Of a stretch of DNA of 64,000 nucleotides, positions 12,008-23,971 are shown piece after piece. Within the stretch, counting starts at the first letter, position 1. Every line of letters starts with the position of its first letter. This DNA comes from Oncomelania hupensis (lineage: Eukaryota > Mollusca > Gastropoda > Littorinimorpha > Pomatiopsidae). The stretch covers positions 31,390,946 to 31,454,945 of the forward strand of contig CM072513.1 of NCBI GenBank assembly GCA_036898135.1. Direction: 5' to 3'. A program made the translations under genes and the position numbers. The notes beneath the pieces were generated by a model. The model made no database searches. It had not been told where the DNA came from and was given only the letters and a program-made list of their open reading frames with translations.

Positions 12008-12316
12008 ACAGACATCTAATACGTTCGCAGAGAGACATGCAACTTCTTTACTTACACATGTGTGCTTACAAAACCTTAATTCACTTTGTGTTTCAATATT
12101 TACACTGCATAAATAAGGCAATGTTTTGTCACACACTAAATCCTTTCAGTGATGCACATTTTTCAAGTCCTATAGAAGACATTTTCTTCATTTAGTTCTT
12201 TACTTTAAAAAAAAAAAAAAAAAAAAAAATCTAGAACAAGAGAAATCAGCATCGAGAATTATACAGTCGAATGTAATAATTTATGTTGTTCTCCAGTAGG
12301 CTTCTGAAAGGGGAGT

Positions 12317-13431
<1,115 letters not shown>

Positions 13432-13635
13432 CAGGAGTGCCCAATACGTCGATCGCGATCGATCGGTCCATCGTGAAGGCAGTGTGACTCAGATCGCTAG
13501 CATTAAAAAAAACATTGACGTCAGCCTATTATATGACTATATATATGTTTTGCATTTTGGTGGTAGGTAGATCATTTTGGCTTGGTCATTTTAAAAGTAC
13601 CTCGCATGCTGAAAAAGTCATAGTGTGGGCAACCC
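13432..13635. mobile_element. hAT-like MITE
   Basis: Begins CAGGAGTGCCCAATACGTCG and ends AGTGTGGGCAACCCA, giving imperfect terminal inverted repeats (CAGGAGTGCCCA versus TGGGTTGCCCACA). The left end, with CGATCGCGATCG, and the right end, with TTTTGGCTTGGTCATTTTAA, resemble widespread hAT-type terminal sequences seen in aquatic animals. There is no transposase ORF in about 204 bp. Target duplications are not clear. Confidence 0.5.
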
Positions 13636-13767
13636 AGCGCTTCAAACTGCCGCGAACGCCGTCGTTGAAGCCCTCCGATTCGAAAGGTGTGGCAAAGCTC
13701 AGTACATATTTTGGGAGCAAAGGAGATAATTATTATTTTGAAAATTTAATCTTAAAAGTAAATTACA

Positions 13768-14411
13768 TATCCTATCCTATCGTATCCTATCCCATAACTC
13801 GGAGGTCGAAGGGGCACCACAGATGATCGTTTAACCAACGTACTCGATCTTTCCCTGTCCTCAGCAACCCTGATTGTTTCGCTCAGTGTCAAACCAGTCC
13901 AGTCTCGAATGTTGTCATCCCACCTCTTTTTCGGTCTCCCTCTTCTTCTACCTCCTTGCACTGTGCCTTGCAGGATGGTCTTTGCAAGACCTGATGATCT
14001 GGTGACATGGCCATACCATCGGAGTTTCCGTTTTTTCACCATTGTGAGCACTTCATCGTGTTGTCCAATGGCTTGTGTGATGGTCTGTCGGACTTCGTCG
14101 TTGGTGATGTTCTGGGTATAGGAAATGCCCAGAAGTCTTCTGAAGCACCTCATCTCCATGCTTTGTATTCTTCGTTGGAGATCTGCTGTGAGGGTCCATG
14201 TTTCGCAAGCATATAGGAAGATGGAGATGACAAGGGAGCGCAGCAGCCTTACCTTGGAATGTAGACTGATGGCCCTGTCTTTCCAAATTGTCTTCAACCT
14301 CGCCAGGGTAGCAGTTGTTCGTGCGATCCTGGAGAGGACTTCCTGTCGGGACCCATTGTCTGATACAATGGCTCCTAAATATTTGAAGCTATGGACTGTG
14401 TTGAGGGATTG
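13768..14411 (-). pseudogene. RTE-like LINE, 3' part (split by gypsy-2)
   Basis: The minus-strand frame 13752-14297 encodes the C-terminal tail of a non-LTR retrotransposon protein (segments [42 protein letters not shown]). The 3' end, at the low coordinate, finishes in short GGATA-type repeats (CCTATCCTATCGTATCC on the plus strand). Its RT-encoding remainder continues at 21035-22672, beyond gypsy-2. The sequence at the break (GATTG) is duplicated on both sides of gypsy-2. Confidence 0.85.
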
Positions 14412-15130
14412 TGTTACGTTGAAACGAACGAAAGTGTGTCTAAAGCGCGCACGATAGATCTAATCGTTTCGTTTTGCAAAGTATTCAATGATAGAGTTTA
14501 TTTACCTTTGATTTGAGTTTGCATTGTTGTTAGGAGAGGCTTTGTATAACGTGGATAATTTTCTTTGGTCGATATTGTCGGAGAATACTCTGGATCTCCT
14601 TGTTTACTGTCCGGTCCTGATTTGGCTCGGAAGAGTCCGCTGGACCTAAAGCAACAATAAATCAATCAATAAAAACCTTGTTTACTGTCGATCGAAGTTT
14701 CGGGACGATTGTCGAAGTAAGAGAAGGTTCGGGGTATGTGTGGAGAGATGAATGACGTAAGTCAGTGATGACGATCTTTAATTCTGATTGGTTAGTTGTA
14801 ATGCGTCATTTTAGTCTACTGGGTTCGAAATTTTTCGAGAAAAGAGAGAGATATTATAAAATTGTGTGCCGCACTGTTGTTGAGAGATTGTTGTTGATAG
14901 TGAAGCTGAAGAGTTGCTGTGAAAGTTGTTGAGTTGAGTTGAGAATTGTATGCAGTTGTTGATGTGTGCTGAATAAAAGCGGAAAACTTCATACGTCGAC
15001 TTTGTGACTTGTATGCTGTTTGGACGGGTTGCGTGGATAAACGAATCTGAGTTACACCCTATCAGGAATTCAAGCATCGGGGCTGAATCAGATACTGATA
15101 GAAAACACCAACATCGAACTGAGTGTAACA
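14412..15130 (+). repeat. 5' LTR of gypsy-2
   Basis: 719 bp, TGTTACG...TGTAACA. It contains a TATAAAA box near 14855 and AATAAAA near 14970, giving a plausible U3-R-U5 layout. It differs from the 3' LTR by a 78-bp insertion (net, 14598-14675) and about three substitutions. Confidence 0.92.
14612..14675 (+). mobile_element. 64-bp retroposon tail inserted in the gypsy-2 5' LTR
   Basis: Present in the 5' LTR but absent from the 3' LTR and from the solo LTR at 31345. It is flanked by a 14-bp duplication CCTTGTTTACTGTC (14598-14611 and 14676-14689). The insert has a small hairpin (GGTCC...GGACC) and ends in AATAAATCAATCAATAAAAA, the appearance of a severely 5'-truncated LINE/SINE 3' tail. The parent family is not identified. 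Confidence 0.8.
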
Positions 15131-15594
15131 TTTTGGGGGTCAAGCCGCGATTCACGCCATAGCCAAGGGTTCAACTGCTACAACAAGCGAGTCAACGTTA
15201 CGAGAGGCAGTCATCGAGGGTAGCCGTCAACGAGTTGCGTCGAGAGGGGCCAACACACTGGGACTACATCACCGATAGGTTCGGGTTGACTGCAAGGGCG
15301 TGTAGTCGCTGAAGAGTTGCTTCGTGAGCGAACAACAGATCAGGACTACGTGGCTGCCGCAAGACTACGTCGAGGGACAGTCTCGGAGCTACATCGCCAG
15401 TATTAGAGAGAGCGACGAGCGGACGTCGCGTCTACTTCAGCACAGGAGCGTGTACATCAACACCAGCGTGGTGCAGCGTCGCATACGACGAGGACAGCGG
15501 GGCCTGCGTCAGCGAAAGCGACTAGTGACAAGCATCAGCGCTACTGCAGAGAGCGTGCTGTTCTAGAACAGTCTAGAAAGGTACAGCACAGTCA

Positions 15595-15670
15595 AGAACT
15601 TTCTAGAAAAAGAACTTTCCAGAAAAAGAACTTTCCAGAAAAGAACTTTCCAGAAAAGAACTGTCCAGAA
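15595..15670 (+). promoter_or_regulatory. Array of heat-shock-element-like motifs upstream of gag
   Basis: Four to five successive units of about 16 bp read GAActTTCcaGAA, which is the nGAAnnTTCnnGAAn consensus of heat shock factor sites; a related TTCtaGAA lies just upstream at 15561. The array ends 9 bp before the gag ATG at 15679. It lies in the transcribed leader if transcription starts in the LTR, so it could be an internal enhancer, a leader feature, or merely a minisatellite. The motif match is observed; heat responsiveness is inference. Confidence 0.55.
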
Positions 15671-15678
15671 GCATCAAG

Positions 15679-18600
15679 ATGGCTGACTTCTGGCAGAAAG
15701 GGGTTGAACTAAATCTAAAAGGCAAACAGCTGACGGAGTACGTCAAATGCCAGGAGAGAATATTGCGTGAAGAAAGAGAAGAACAGCGACGGCGCGAAGA
15801 AAGAGAATTAGAAGAGCAGCGTCGCCGAGAAGAAAGAGAACTCGAAGCGCAGCGTCGCCAAGAAGAAAAAGAAGAAAAGCGTCGACGTGACGAGATGGAA
15901 GAGAGACGATTAGAGGCTGAGCGTCAATTCCAGTTAGAAATGGCGCGCATCCAACAACAGCAGCGCGCGCCACATCTTATCAGCGACTTCAAAGCTCCAA
16001 ATTTGCCAGCATTCGTCGACGATAAGGACCAGATCGACAGCTATCTGGCGAGGTTCGAAAGGTTTGCCGAAAGCGCTAAATGGCAACGTCAAGACTGGGC
16101 GATCATACTCAGCGCACTATTGACGGGGAAGGCGCTCGATGTCTACAGTAGACTGTCGAATAATGACGCCAAAGACTACGACGTTTTGAAAGCGGCCCTA
16201 TTGCAGTGCTACAACTTTACAGAAAAGGGCTACCGTCAACGCTTTCGTGAATGCCGGCCTTTGTCAGACGAGACACCAAAGCAATTTGTGGAGCGCCTGT
16301 CATCATACCTACACAAGTGGGTGGAATTATCAGGCAAAGGGAAGACTTACGAGAGTCTCCATGAGCTGATCGTGAGGGAACAATTACTCAACGCCTGCCC
16401 TAAGGACCTTGCGATCCACTTGGAAATACAAAAGTTGCAGACGCTAAAAGACGTTGCTGAGGCTGCTGAAAGATATCTCATCGCTCATGAGAAAACGTTG
16501 GGGCCACCCAGCGCGACGAAACACTTTCAGAAGACTGGAAACCATGGGAACCAGATCCAAGGGAGCCAGACGAGCCAGAGACAGACGGACTTTACGCCTC
16601 CTCCCAGGGAAGGGCATTCAAGAGGCTGTTTCACCTGCAACGCTACAGACCACAGGGCGGCTAATTGTCCTCAAAACAAAAGTAGCGGACAGCGGAGCAG
16701 TACGGACAACGCAGCGGCGGGCAACCGGCAGAGGCGGTTCTCCAATCAACGGCAAACCAGTAGATCTGACCATCAGGTGTGCGGCGGGAGCGTCATTCTT
16801 CCGAGTGAGACCGAGCGCACAGCTACCCCTGCGGACGTGCAAGAGTGCATGACCGATGGCCAACTTCTCCTTGCCAACGGAAAATCCATCCCCGTCGTCG
16901 CCAGCGCAGCTGTGACCGTCCAGAACATGCCTGTTTCAAAGGGACGCGTCGGAAATCATGAAGTGACTGTCTTAAGAGACTCTGGCTGTAGTGGGGTCAT
17001 CGTCAGAGAAGACCTAATCGCTAAAGAACAGTTCACTGGCGATTCAAAATGGACACTTATGGCCGACAGCAAATGTGTGAGAGCGCCAGTTGCGAAGATT
17101 CATGTCAACACCCCTTTCTACATAGGCGAAGTCGAAGCGGTTTGCCTGAAGAAGCCGCTGTATGATTTGATGATCGGGAATATCGACGGCGCGAGACGAC
17201 CCGACGACCCCGATCCAGAGTGGAGTCCTGCCTCAACTCAACACGTCGAAGTTGTGGAGGAGGATCCATTGCCGTTTCCCGATGGAGACCTTACAGAGCT
17301 GCTACGGGACAATGTGGTTACTCCGGCTCAGCCCTGCCGACCAGAGATCGTCGGTGCTGTTACTACCAGGGCCCAGGCCAAGAGAGACAAGACGTCTACG
17401 CCACTGAAGGTCGCCGACAACTCCAAAGCTGCCATCGTGGACAGAGATAAGCTGATCCAGCTCCAGGAAGCTGATAGCACTTTAAACAAGTATAGGAACC
17501 GCCAAGACCACGTGACCAAGGGCAGTGGCACGGTCTATTTTGAGGTGAAGGCCAAGATCCTGTATCGAATCTTCCAGCACCCGAGGGTCAACGGAGGGAA
17601 ACCACTACGTCAAGTCTTGGTACCGTTACCCCTAAGGCGCCAGGTGATGGAAGTAGCGCATGACTCAATTATGGGAGGTCACCTAGGTATCAAGAAGACG
17701 TCAGACAGAATCCAGGCGGTGTTCTACTGGCCAGGACTTCATGCGGACGTCAGCCGTTTCTGCCGATCGTGTGACATTTGCCAGAAAACCATACCTCGAG
17801 GAAGGGTCCCGAAAGTGCCTATGCAGAGGATGCCTCTGATCGACCGACCTTTCAAGAGGGTGGCCTTAGACTTAATCGGCGAAATAAGACCTCCGAGTGA
17901 AGAAGGTCATCGGTGGGTACTGACTTTAGTGGACTATGCGACTCGGTACCCAGAAGCAGTGCCACTGAAGAAGATTGACACTGAATCTGTAGCAGAGGCA
18001 CTAGTGGACATGTTCAGTAGACTTGGAGTGCCCGAAGAAATTCTGACAGACCTCGGGACGCAGTTCGTCTCTGACTGCATGAAGGAGGTCAACAGACTGC
18101 TGAGCATCCGGCATTTAACTACGACACCCTACCATCCGATGTGCAACGGGCTCGTCGAAAAGTTCAATGCTACGCTGAAGTCCACCCTGAAGAAACTGTG
18201 CAGCGAGCAGCCCAGACAATGGCATCGCTACATCAACGCCCTACTTTTCGCCTACAGAGAAGTACCGCAGGAGTCCACCGGCTTTTCTCCGTTCGAGCTG
18301 CTGTACGGAAGAACCATCAGAGGGCCGATGCACATCCTGAAAGAACTGTGGACGAAAGAAGTAGACACCCCAGAGGTGAAGAACAGCTACCAGTACGTGT
18401 TTGAGCTACGGGAGAAGCTGGAGCAGACTCTCGAGATAGCCAGAGAAAACCTGAAGAAATCCCAGGACTGTGGAAAGCACTACTATGATCGTAGGGCTGT
18501 GAACAGGAAGTTCAAACCTGGCAACAAAGTGCTGGTGCTGCTACCTACCGATCATAATAAGTTGCTGATGCAGTGGAAAGGCCCGTACGAAGTGGAGACC

Positions 18601-20190
18601 GTGGTGGGGATCAACGACTATAAGGTGAAGGTCGGCCAGCATTCCAAGATATATCACGCCAACCTCCTTAAGCTGTACGCGGAGAGGCCGCCAGAGACTG
18701 TACACGTAGCAACAGCAGCTGAGATCGACAACAGCTTTGACAGCGAGGAACTGCTGGAACTTGGAGACTTCCACAGCAAAGAAGGCATCAACGATGTTAA
18801 GCTAGGACCAAGCTTGACGGAAGGTCAAAAGATGGAGCTCAAGGACCTTATGGGCGAGTTTCCCCACAACTTCAGCGATGTCCCTGGCTCTACCACTTTG
18901 GTCGAACACGAAGTCCACCTCACTTCGAATATCCCTGTTCGATCCAAGCCCTTCCCGATCCCTTTCAAGGCCCGTGAATCCTTGAAGAAAGACATCGATG
19001 AGATGCTGAAGATGGGCATCATCAGGGAGTCCAGTTCCCCCTACGCGTCCCCTGTCGTGGTCGTGAAAAAGAAGGACGGGAGCGACCGAGTATGCATCGA
19101 CTACAGGAAGGTTAATAAGATCACCGTCTTCGACCCTGAGCCGATGCCTACCGCAGCAGACCTCTTCCGCCAACTATCGGGGAGTAAAATATTCTCGAAA
19201 ATTGACCTCAGCAAGGGTTATTGGCAAGTCCCCGTGCGTCAACAGGACATACCAAAGACTGCTTTCATAACTCCTGATGGGACGTACGAGTGCCTAAGAA
19301 TGCCCTTTGGCATGGTCAACAGCGGAGCTACCCTGAAGAGAGGAATGAGGAAGATGCTTAATGGGATGGACAACGTCGTGTGTTACTGGGACGACCTGCT
19401 GGTCCACACTCGCACCTGGGAAGAGCATCTGCAGACCTTGAGGGAGCTGTTTCACCGTCTCACAGAAGCCAACCTGACCGTGAGACCCAGTAAGTGCATT
19501 CTGGGGACTGACAACGTAGACTTTATCGGCCATTCGCTGAAAGAAGGACAAAAGGGGCTTCTACTAGAAAACGTCACCAAGATTCTGAACGCTCCACGTC
19601 CCCAAACCAAGAAGCAGGTGCGATCTTTCCTGGGGTTGGCTGGATATTACAGGGAGTTTGTACCAAACTACTCCGCCATCACAGCACCCTTGTCGGACCT
19701 GGTGCGGAAAGGCTGTCCAAACCAAGTGCAGTGGGGACCGTCTCAGGAGAAGGCATACCAGACTGTGCGCGACCTCCTTTCGAAGGATCCGGTGCTACGA
19801 CTGCCTGACACTTCCAAGGAATTCGTCTTAAGAACAGACGCAGCGGACGAAGGCATCGGCGCCATACTGATGCAAGAACACGAAGGGAAACTATTTCCGG
19901 TCAGTTACGCCAGCAAGAAGCTGCCCAGGGCTGAGAAAAATTACTCGACCATGGAGAAAGAGTGCCTTGCCATCATATGGGGAATCCGGAAGTTCGAACT
20001 GTACCTTCAAGGAGTGAAGTTCGTGCTACAGACTGATCACAAGCCGCTAACTTACTTGAACTCTGCCAAGTTTGTGAACAGTCGGATCATGAGATGGGCT
20101 ATGTACTTGCAGAACTTTAACATGCGAGTAGAATCTATTAAAGGATCAGACAATGTTGGTGCAGACTTCCTCAGCAGAGTGTGTGAGTAA
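15679..20190 (+). CDS. gypsy-2 gag-PR-IN-RT-RNase H polyprotein (Gmr1-like order)
   Basis: An uninterrupted 1,503-residue frame with ATG in good context (AAGATGG). Order: a highly charged N-terminal helix (about 25-95, Arg/Glu repeats, coiled-coil-like); a gag region; one CCHC knuckle near 316-329; protease DSG near 433; integrase HHCC domain (HDSIMGGH...CDIC, from about 661); DDE core with Asp in ALDLIGE (~729), Asp in LTDLGTQF (~789) and Glu in LVEKFN (~825); a GPY motif (WKGPYEV, ~964); RT with VCIDYRK (~1137) and catalytic YWDD (~1236); RNase H from LRTDAAD (~1384) to DFLSRV near the end. All key residues appear intact, so the copy could be active. The leucine after the second integrase Asp, where Asn or Gln is usual, is odd. 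Confidence 0.93.
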   Translation: MADFWQKGVELNLKGKQLTEYVKCQERILREEREEQRRREERELEEQRRREERELEAQRRQEEKEEKRRRDEMEERRLEAERQFQLEMARIQQQQRAPHLISDFKAPNLPAFVDDKDQIDSYLARFERFAESAKWQRQDWAIILSALLTGKALDVYSRLSNNDAKDYDVLKAALLQCYNFTEKGYRQRFRECRPLSDETPKQFVERLSSYLHKWVELSGKGKTYESLHELIVREQLLNACPKDLAIHLEIQKLQTLKDVAEAAERYLIAHEKTLGPPSATKHFQKTGNHGNQIQGSQTSQRQTDFTPPPREGHSRGCFTCNATDHRAANCPQNKSSGQRSSTDNAAAGNRQRRFSNQRQTSRSDHQVCGGSVILPSETERTATPADVQECMTDGQLLLANGKSIPVVASAAVTVQNMPVSKGRVGNHEVTVLRDSGCSGVIVREDLIAKEQFTGDSKWTLMADSKCVRAPVAKIHVNTPFYIGEVEAVCLKKPLYDLMIGNIDGARRPDDPDPEWSPASTQHVEVVEEDPLPFPDGDLTELLRDNVVTPAQPCRPEIVGAVTTRAQAKRDKTSTPLKVADNSKAAIVDRDKLIQLQEADSTLNKYRNRQDHVTKGSGTVYFEVKAKILYRIFQHPRVNGGKPLRQVLVPLPLRRQVMEVAHDSIMGGHLGIKKTSDRIQAVFYWPGLHADVSRFCRSCDICQKTIPRGRVPKVPMQRMPLIDRPFKRVALDLIGEIRPPSEEGHRWVLTLVDYATRYPEAVPLKKIDTESVAEALVDMFSRLGVPEEILTDLGTQFVSDCMKEVNRLLSIRHLTTTPYHPMCNGLVEKFNATLKSTLKKLCSEQPRQWHRYINALLFAYREVPQESTGFSPFELLYGRTIRGPMHILKELWTKEVDTPEVKNSYQYVFELREKLEQTLEIARENLKKSQDCGKHYYDRRAVNRKFKPGNKVLVLLPTDHNKLLMQWKGPYEVETVVGINDYKVKVGQHSKIYHANLLKLYAERPPETVHVATAAEIDNSFDSEELLELGDFHSKEGINDVKLGPSLTEGQKMELKDLMGEFPHNFSDVPGSTTLVEHEVHLTSNIPVRSKPFPIPFKARESLKKDIDEMLKMGIIRESSSPYASPVVVVKKKDGSDRVCIDYRKVNKITVFDPEPMPTAADLFRQLSGSKIFSKIDLSKGYWQVPVRQQDIPKTAFITPDGTYECLRMPFGMVNSGATLKRGMRKMLNGMDNVVCYWDDLLVHTRTWEEHLQTLRELFHRLTEANLTVRPSKCILGTDNVDFIGHSLKEGQKGLLLENVTKILNAPRPQTKKQVRSFLGLAGYYREFVPNYSAITAPLSDLVRKGCPNQVQWGPSQEKAYQTVRDLLSKDPVLRLPDTSKEFVLRTDAADEGIGAILMQEHEGKLFPVSYASKKLPRAEKNYSTMEKECLAIIWGIRKFELYLQGVKFVLQTDHKPLTYLNSAKFVNSRIMRWAMYLQNFNMRVESIKGSDNVGADFLSRVCE

Positions 20191-20388
20191 AGAACATTGA
20201 CTGTGTGGATGAACTGTGAACATTGACAATATCCAGATAGACTTGCGGATGGAAGAACATTGACTCTGTGTGAATGAACTGAGCACAATGACAGTATTCA
20301 GAAAGTCCAGAATTAAGACTTTGTTTGTGCATTACGTTTCAACGTTGTTGAAAGAAATTAAGTAAATTTCTTCTTGAGTGGGGGGTTA

Positions 20389-21029
20389 TGTTACGTTGAA
20401 ACGAACGAAAGTGTGTCTAAAGCGCGCACGATAGATCTAATCGTTTCGTTTTGCAAAGTATTCAATGATAGAGTTTATTTACCTTTGATTTGAGTTTGCA
20501 TTGTTGTTAGGAGAGGCTTTGTATAACGTGGATAATTTTCTTTGGTCGATATTGTCGGAGAATACTCTGGATCTCCTTGTTTACTGTCGATCAAAGTTTC
20601 GGGACGATTGTCGAAGTAAGAGAAGGTTCGGGGTATGTGTGGAGAGATGAATGACGTAAGTCAGTGATGACGATCTTTAATTCTGATTGGTTAGTTGTAA
20701 TGCGTCATTTTAGTCTACTGGGTTCGAAATTTTTCGAGAAAAGAGAGAGAGATTATAAAATTGTGTGCCGCACTGTTGTTGAGAGATTGTTGTTGATAGT
20801 GAAGCTGAAGAGTTGCTGTGAAAGTTGTTGAGTTGAGTTGAGAATTGTATGCAGTTGTTGATGTGTGCTGAATAAAAGCGGAAAACTTCATACGTCGACT
20901 TTGTGACTTGTATGCTGTTTGGACGGGTTGCGTGGATAAACGAATCTGAGTTACACCCTATCAGGAATTCAAGCATCGAGGCTGAATCAGATACTGATAG
21001 AAAACACCAACATCGAACTGAGTGTAACA
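20389..21029 (+). repeat. 3' LTR of gypsy-2
   Basis: 641 bp, TGTTACG...TGTAACA, preceded by the purine-rich GAGTGGGGGG. It lacks the 78-bp insertion of the 5' LTR. TATAAAA lies near 20755 and AATAAAA near 20870. Confidence 0.92.
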
Positions 21030-22672
21030 GATTGGCCTTGGACTTTGATGTCCGTGTTGGTGCCATGGGTGTTGTTGGTCATCATTTTGGTCTTCTCTGC
21101 ACTTATTTCCATTCCATAAGCTCTGGAAGTGGTGTCACCCCTCTGTACCAGCTGTTCAAGTTCTTGTTCTTCTCCAGCCAATCAATCAATGTCATCCGCA
21201 AAACGAAGGTTGGAGATTGCTCTTCCCCCTAAGCTGACTGTGCCTTCGTGGTCTGCAAGGGCATCTCACATGATGCGCTCTAGGAAGATGTTGAAGAGTG
21301 TTGGAGAGAGTAGGCATCCCTGACGCACACCGATTGTTGTTCTGAACCAGTTTCCGATGGTGCTGTTGTGGAGGACTGCACTGGTAGCCTTGTCATACAG
21401 GCTTTTGATGACTTCAACAATTTTAGGGCTGATGTTGTACACTCTCATGGTTGCCCACAGAGCTGCATGCCAGACTCGGTCAAACGCCTTTTTGATGTCT
21501 ACGAACACATGATATAGATGTTGGTGCTGTAGGTATTTCTCGCAGATTATTCTGAGGTTGAAAATCTGTTCAGTGGTACTTCGCGCTGCCCTAAATCCTG
21601 CTTGCTTTTCGGCTATGATTTTTTCAGCTTGGGGTTTCAACCTGTTGAGTATTATATTTCAGGAGGACCTTGCTGGGATGGCTGATGAGGCTGATGGTGC
21701 GGTAAATTTCACATTCCTGAAGGTTACCTTTTTTGGAAAGAGTGATGACAAGTGATGTCCATGGTGAGGGCCACTCCCCACTCTGCCACATCTTGTTACA
21801 CATAATGGTGAGTGCGTCGATCATCGCTTCTCCTCCTGCTTGAAGCAGTTCCGCGGGTATGTTGTCCACTCCCGCTGACTTCCCCTTCTTCAGCGATTGC
21901 ACTGCTGCCTCAACTTCTTCTCGGAGAATTGGGAGGATTTCTTTTTCTTCTCTGTTCTCTGGACATGCTAGAACTGATGGGTCTCCGTTTGGTTTGTGGT
22001 TGTAAAGGTCAGAGCAGTACTCTGTCCATCTGTCCAAGACTTGTTGTTCTTCTGTAAGGCATAAGCCACTTGCTTTGGATCGTGGAGACCTTGGGCTGTT
22101 TAACACTTGTCAGCGGCTTCACAGTCTGGTAGGCCTTCTTGCTGTTGTTTTTGTTCAGACTGTTATCTATTTCCTGGCATTGAGCTTCTGTCCAGTTCTC
22201 CTTTGCTGTGCGCATGCCTTTTCGGATGTCATTGTTGATTTTTCGGTAGGCATCAGCTCCCTGTCAGGTGTTCCTTTTCTTTTTCATCTCTTCGTTTATC
22301 ACACAGGTCCAAAAGTTCAGGTGTGATCCACAGCTTCTTCTTTGACCGGTGCTTTCCAAGGATTTCCATGGAGGCATCTGTCACAGCTAAGTTGAAGGTG
22401 GTGGTCATGGTGTTAACATCTACTTCACCAGCTCTTAAAATGAGCAGTGGTGCAAATTTCCCTCCAATTGTGGCCTAAAATATTTCTGTCACCTCCGGGT
22501 CTTGCAGTTTGTCCAGGTCGAACTTTAGTCTAGTGCACTTTGCTGTGTTTACTCTCTTCAAGTGAAGTCGGAAAGACATCATCACAAGATTGTGGTCACT
22601 TCCGATGTCTGCTCGAAAAGTGCGTGTCCTGCCAATGTTGATGCTTGATCTGAAGCGTTTCTTGACCATCAT
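21030..22672 (-). pseudogene. RTE-like LINE, RT part (split by gypsy-2)
   Basis: Continuation of the LINE at 13768-14411. Minus-strand frames at 21266-21640 ([46 protein letters not shown]) and 21624-22106 ([18 protein letters not shown]) encode RT fingers and palm in different frames, with an FADD-type region further towards gypsy-2. Frameshifts and stops make it inactive. The match to the more complete plus-strand copy at 51315-54649 ends near 22672, so this copy is 5'-truncated there and lacks the endonuclease. Confidence 0.85.
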
Positions 22673-23970
22673 TAACATTTACCGAGTAAGTCCCTTTAAT
22701 AGAATTTTGGAAACCCCCCCCCCCCCCCCCCAAAACCTAACTGATCCGCCCCTGAAACCCATAACCCACATTGAACTTATAATTTCTTACCGTTTAATAT
22801 CAAATCTCTTTTCCCTCGCCTCTTCTTTCCAGTCTCTGAGCACGCCTCCAGGTGTGCGCTATATAAGTGGTCATTCATTCATTCATTTCTTGACGTCCCC
22901 TATACGCCTAGGTGTCCGGGGACACTAATTTACTTAACAAACATTCATTTCTTACTTCAGTGAGCCATCCCAAACACCACCTCACCTCTCTCCGCTCCCA
23001 CATCCACCCATGAATTGGTCAAAAGTGAGTGCACAATATTCGCAGATGATACTTAAAAATAAAAATATAAATATAAAATATAAAATAAAAATCCTGATAG
23101 TAAAAGCCTCAACAGATGACACTGAACATGTGATTGTTAGCACAGAGTTTGCTTCCTAAGCTAACCTGAATTGCTTTTTATTTTACTTTCGTTTTTTACA
23201 TGCAGGTGACTTTTTGTTTTCCTTTCCTCCAAACTGATTTTTTTTCTCTCATCGTTTTAGATTGCTGCAGGTATTTATTTACCGTTAATCGACAGCTGCT
23301 ATATTGTGTACAGTTTACTCTTGGGTGCATGTATCTTTTTCTCGTTAGTTAGTTCATTCATTTATTTCTTTATTACTTTTATTTTTCTAGTTCGACGTTA
23401 TTGCATTTCTTGTCTGTTATACTATAGTTATATGTTTGTTTTCTTTTCATTGTTTAAAAGATTAATTTATGTGCTTCTGTTTGTTTTTTTAATTGCTTTG
23501 TATTTGTTCCTGTTCGCCAGACATTTCATTGTTGTCATTTGTCAAAGGGTATCACTTATTTAAGCTTTGCTTTTGTGTGCCCTTTATGTTCTCCATGCTT
23601 TGTTTACTTGTTTCGTGAATAATAAAATTTTGTTTAAACCAACCTGAATTGCTTGAGCTTGTCATGTTGTGAATTTTAGCTGAAAAGTCATCGAACTGTC
23701 TAGATTCCCCCTACCCCCTCCCCTCTCTCCCCAACCTCACCCACTCCACCTTCTCCATGGGACTATTGCTGTCGAACTATCTACACCATTCCAAATCCCT
23801 CTTAGGGCACAATAACAGAATTGTTAGCACAGTATTTTCCGCCAAAGCCGAAGCGAATCTCTAGAACATTTCATTCACCATTAAAAAGGTTCGAAAGCGT
23901 TTTTCTCTTATCGGTTGGTCAAACGAATTGCTTACTTAAGTATGCTATTTGCCGATTTTGCGAGCAGAAT
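22673..23970. other. Non-coding stretch, no gene recognised
   Basis: Contains a C run (22712-22731) followed by ATCCGCCCCTG (22743-22753), the reverse of the CAGGGGCGGAT motif at 6348, and a short (ATTC)n. A T-rich segment (23180-23640) ends near AATAAAATTTTG and could be an old retroposon tail. No domain-bearing frame is seen. Confidence 0.4.
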
Positions 23971-23971
23971 T

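Larger units (their letters stand above)
14412..21029 (+). mobile_element. Gmr1-like Ty3/gypsy retrotransposon (gypsy-2)
   Basis: A 6,618-bp element inserted in an antisense LINE with a clean 5-bp target duplication GATTG (14407-14411 and 21030-21034). LTRs begin TGTTACG and end TGTAACA: 719 bp at 5' and 641 bp at 3', the 78-bp difference being one insertion with its own target duplication. A single long ORF encodes gag, protease, integrase, RT, RNase H in that order. Integrase before RT is the Ty1/copia order, and among Ty3/gypsy elements it marks the Gmr1 group. A TGGGGGTCAAGCC segment at 15134 could be the primer binding site. Outside the insertion I see about three LTR differences, so the insertion is young. 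Confidence 0.93.
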
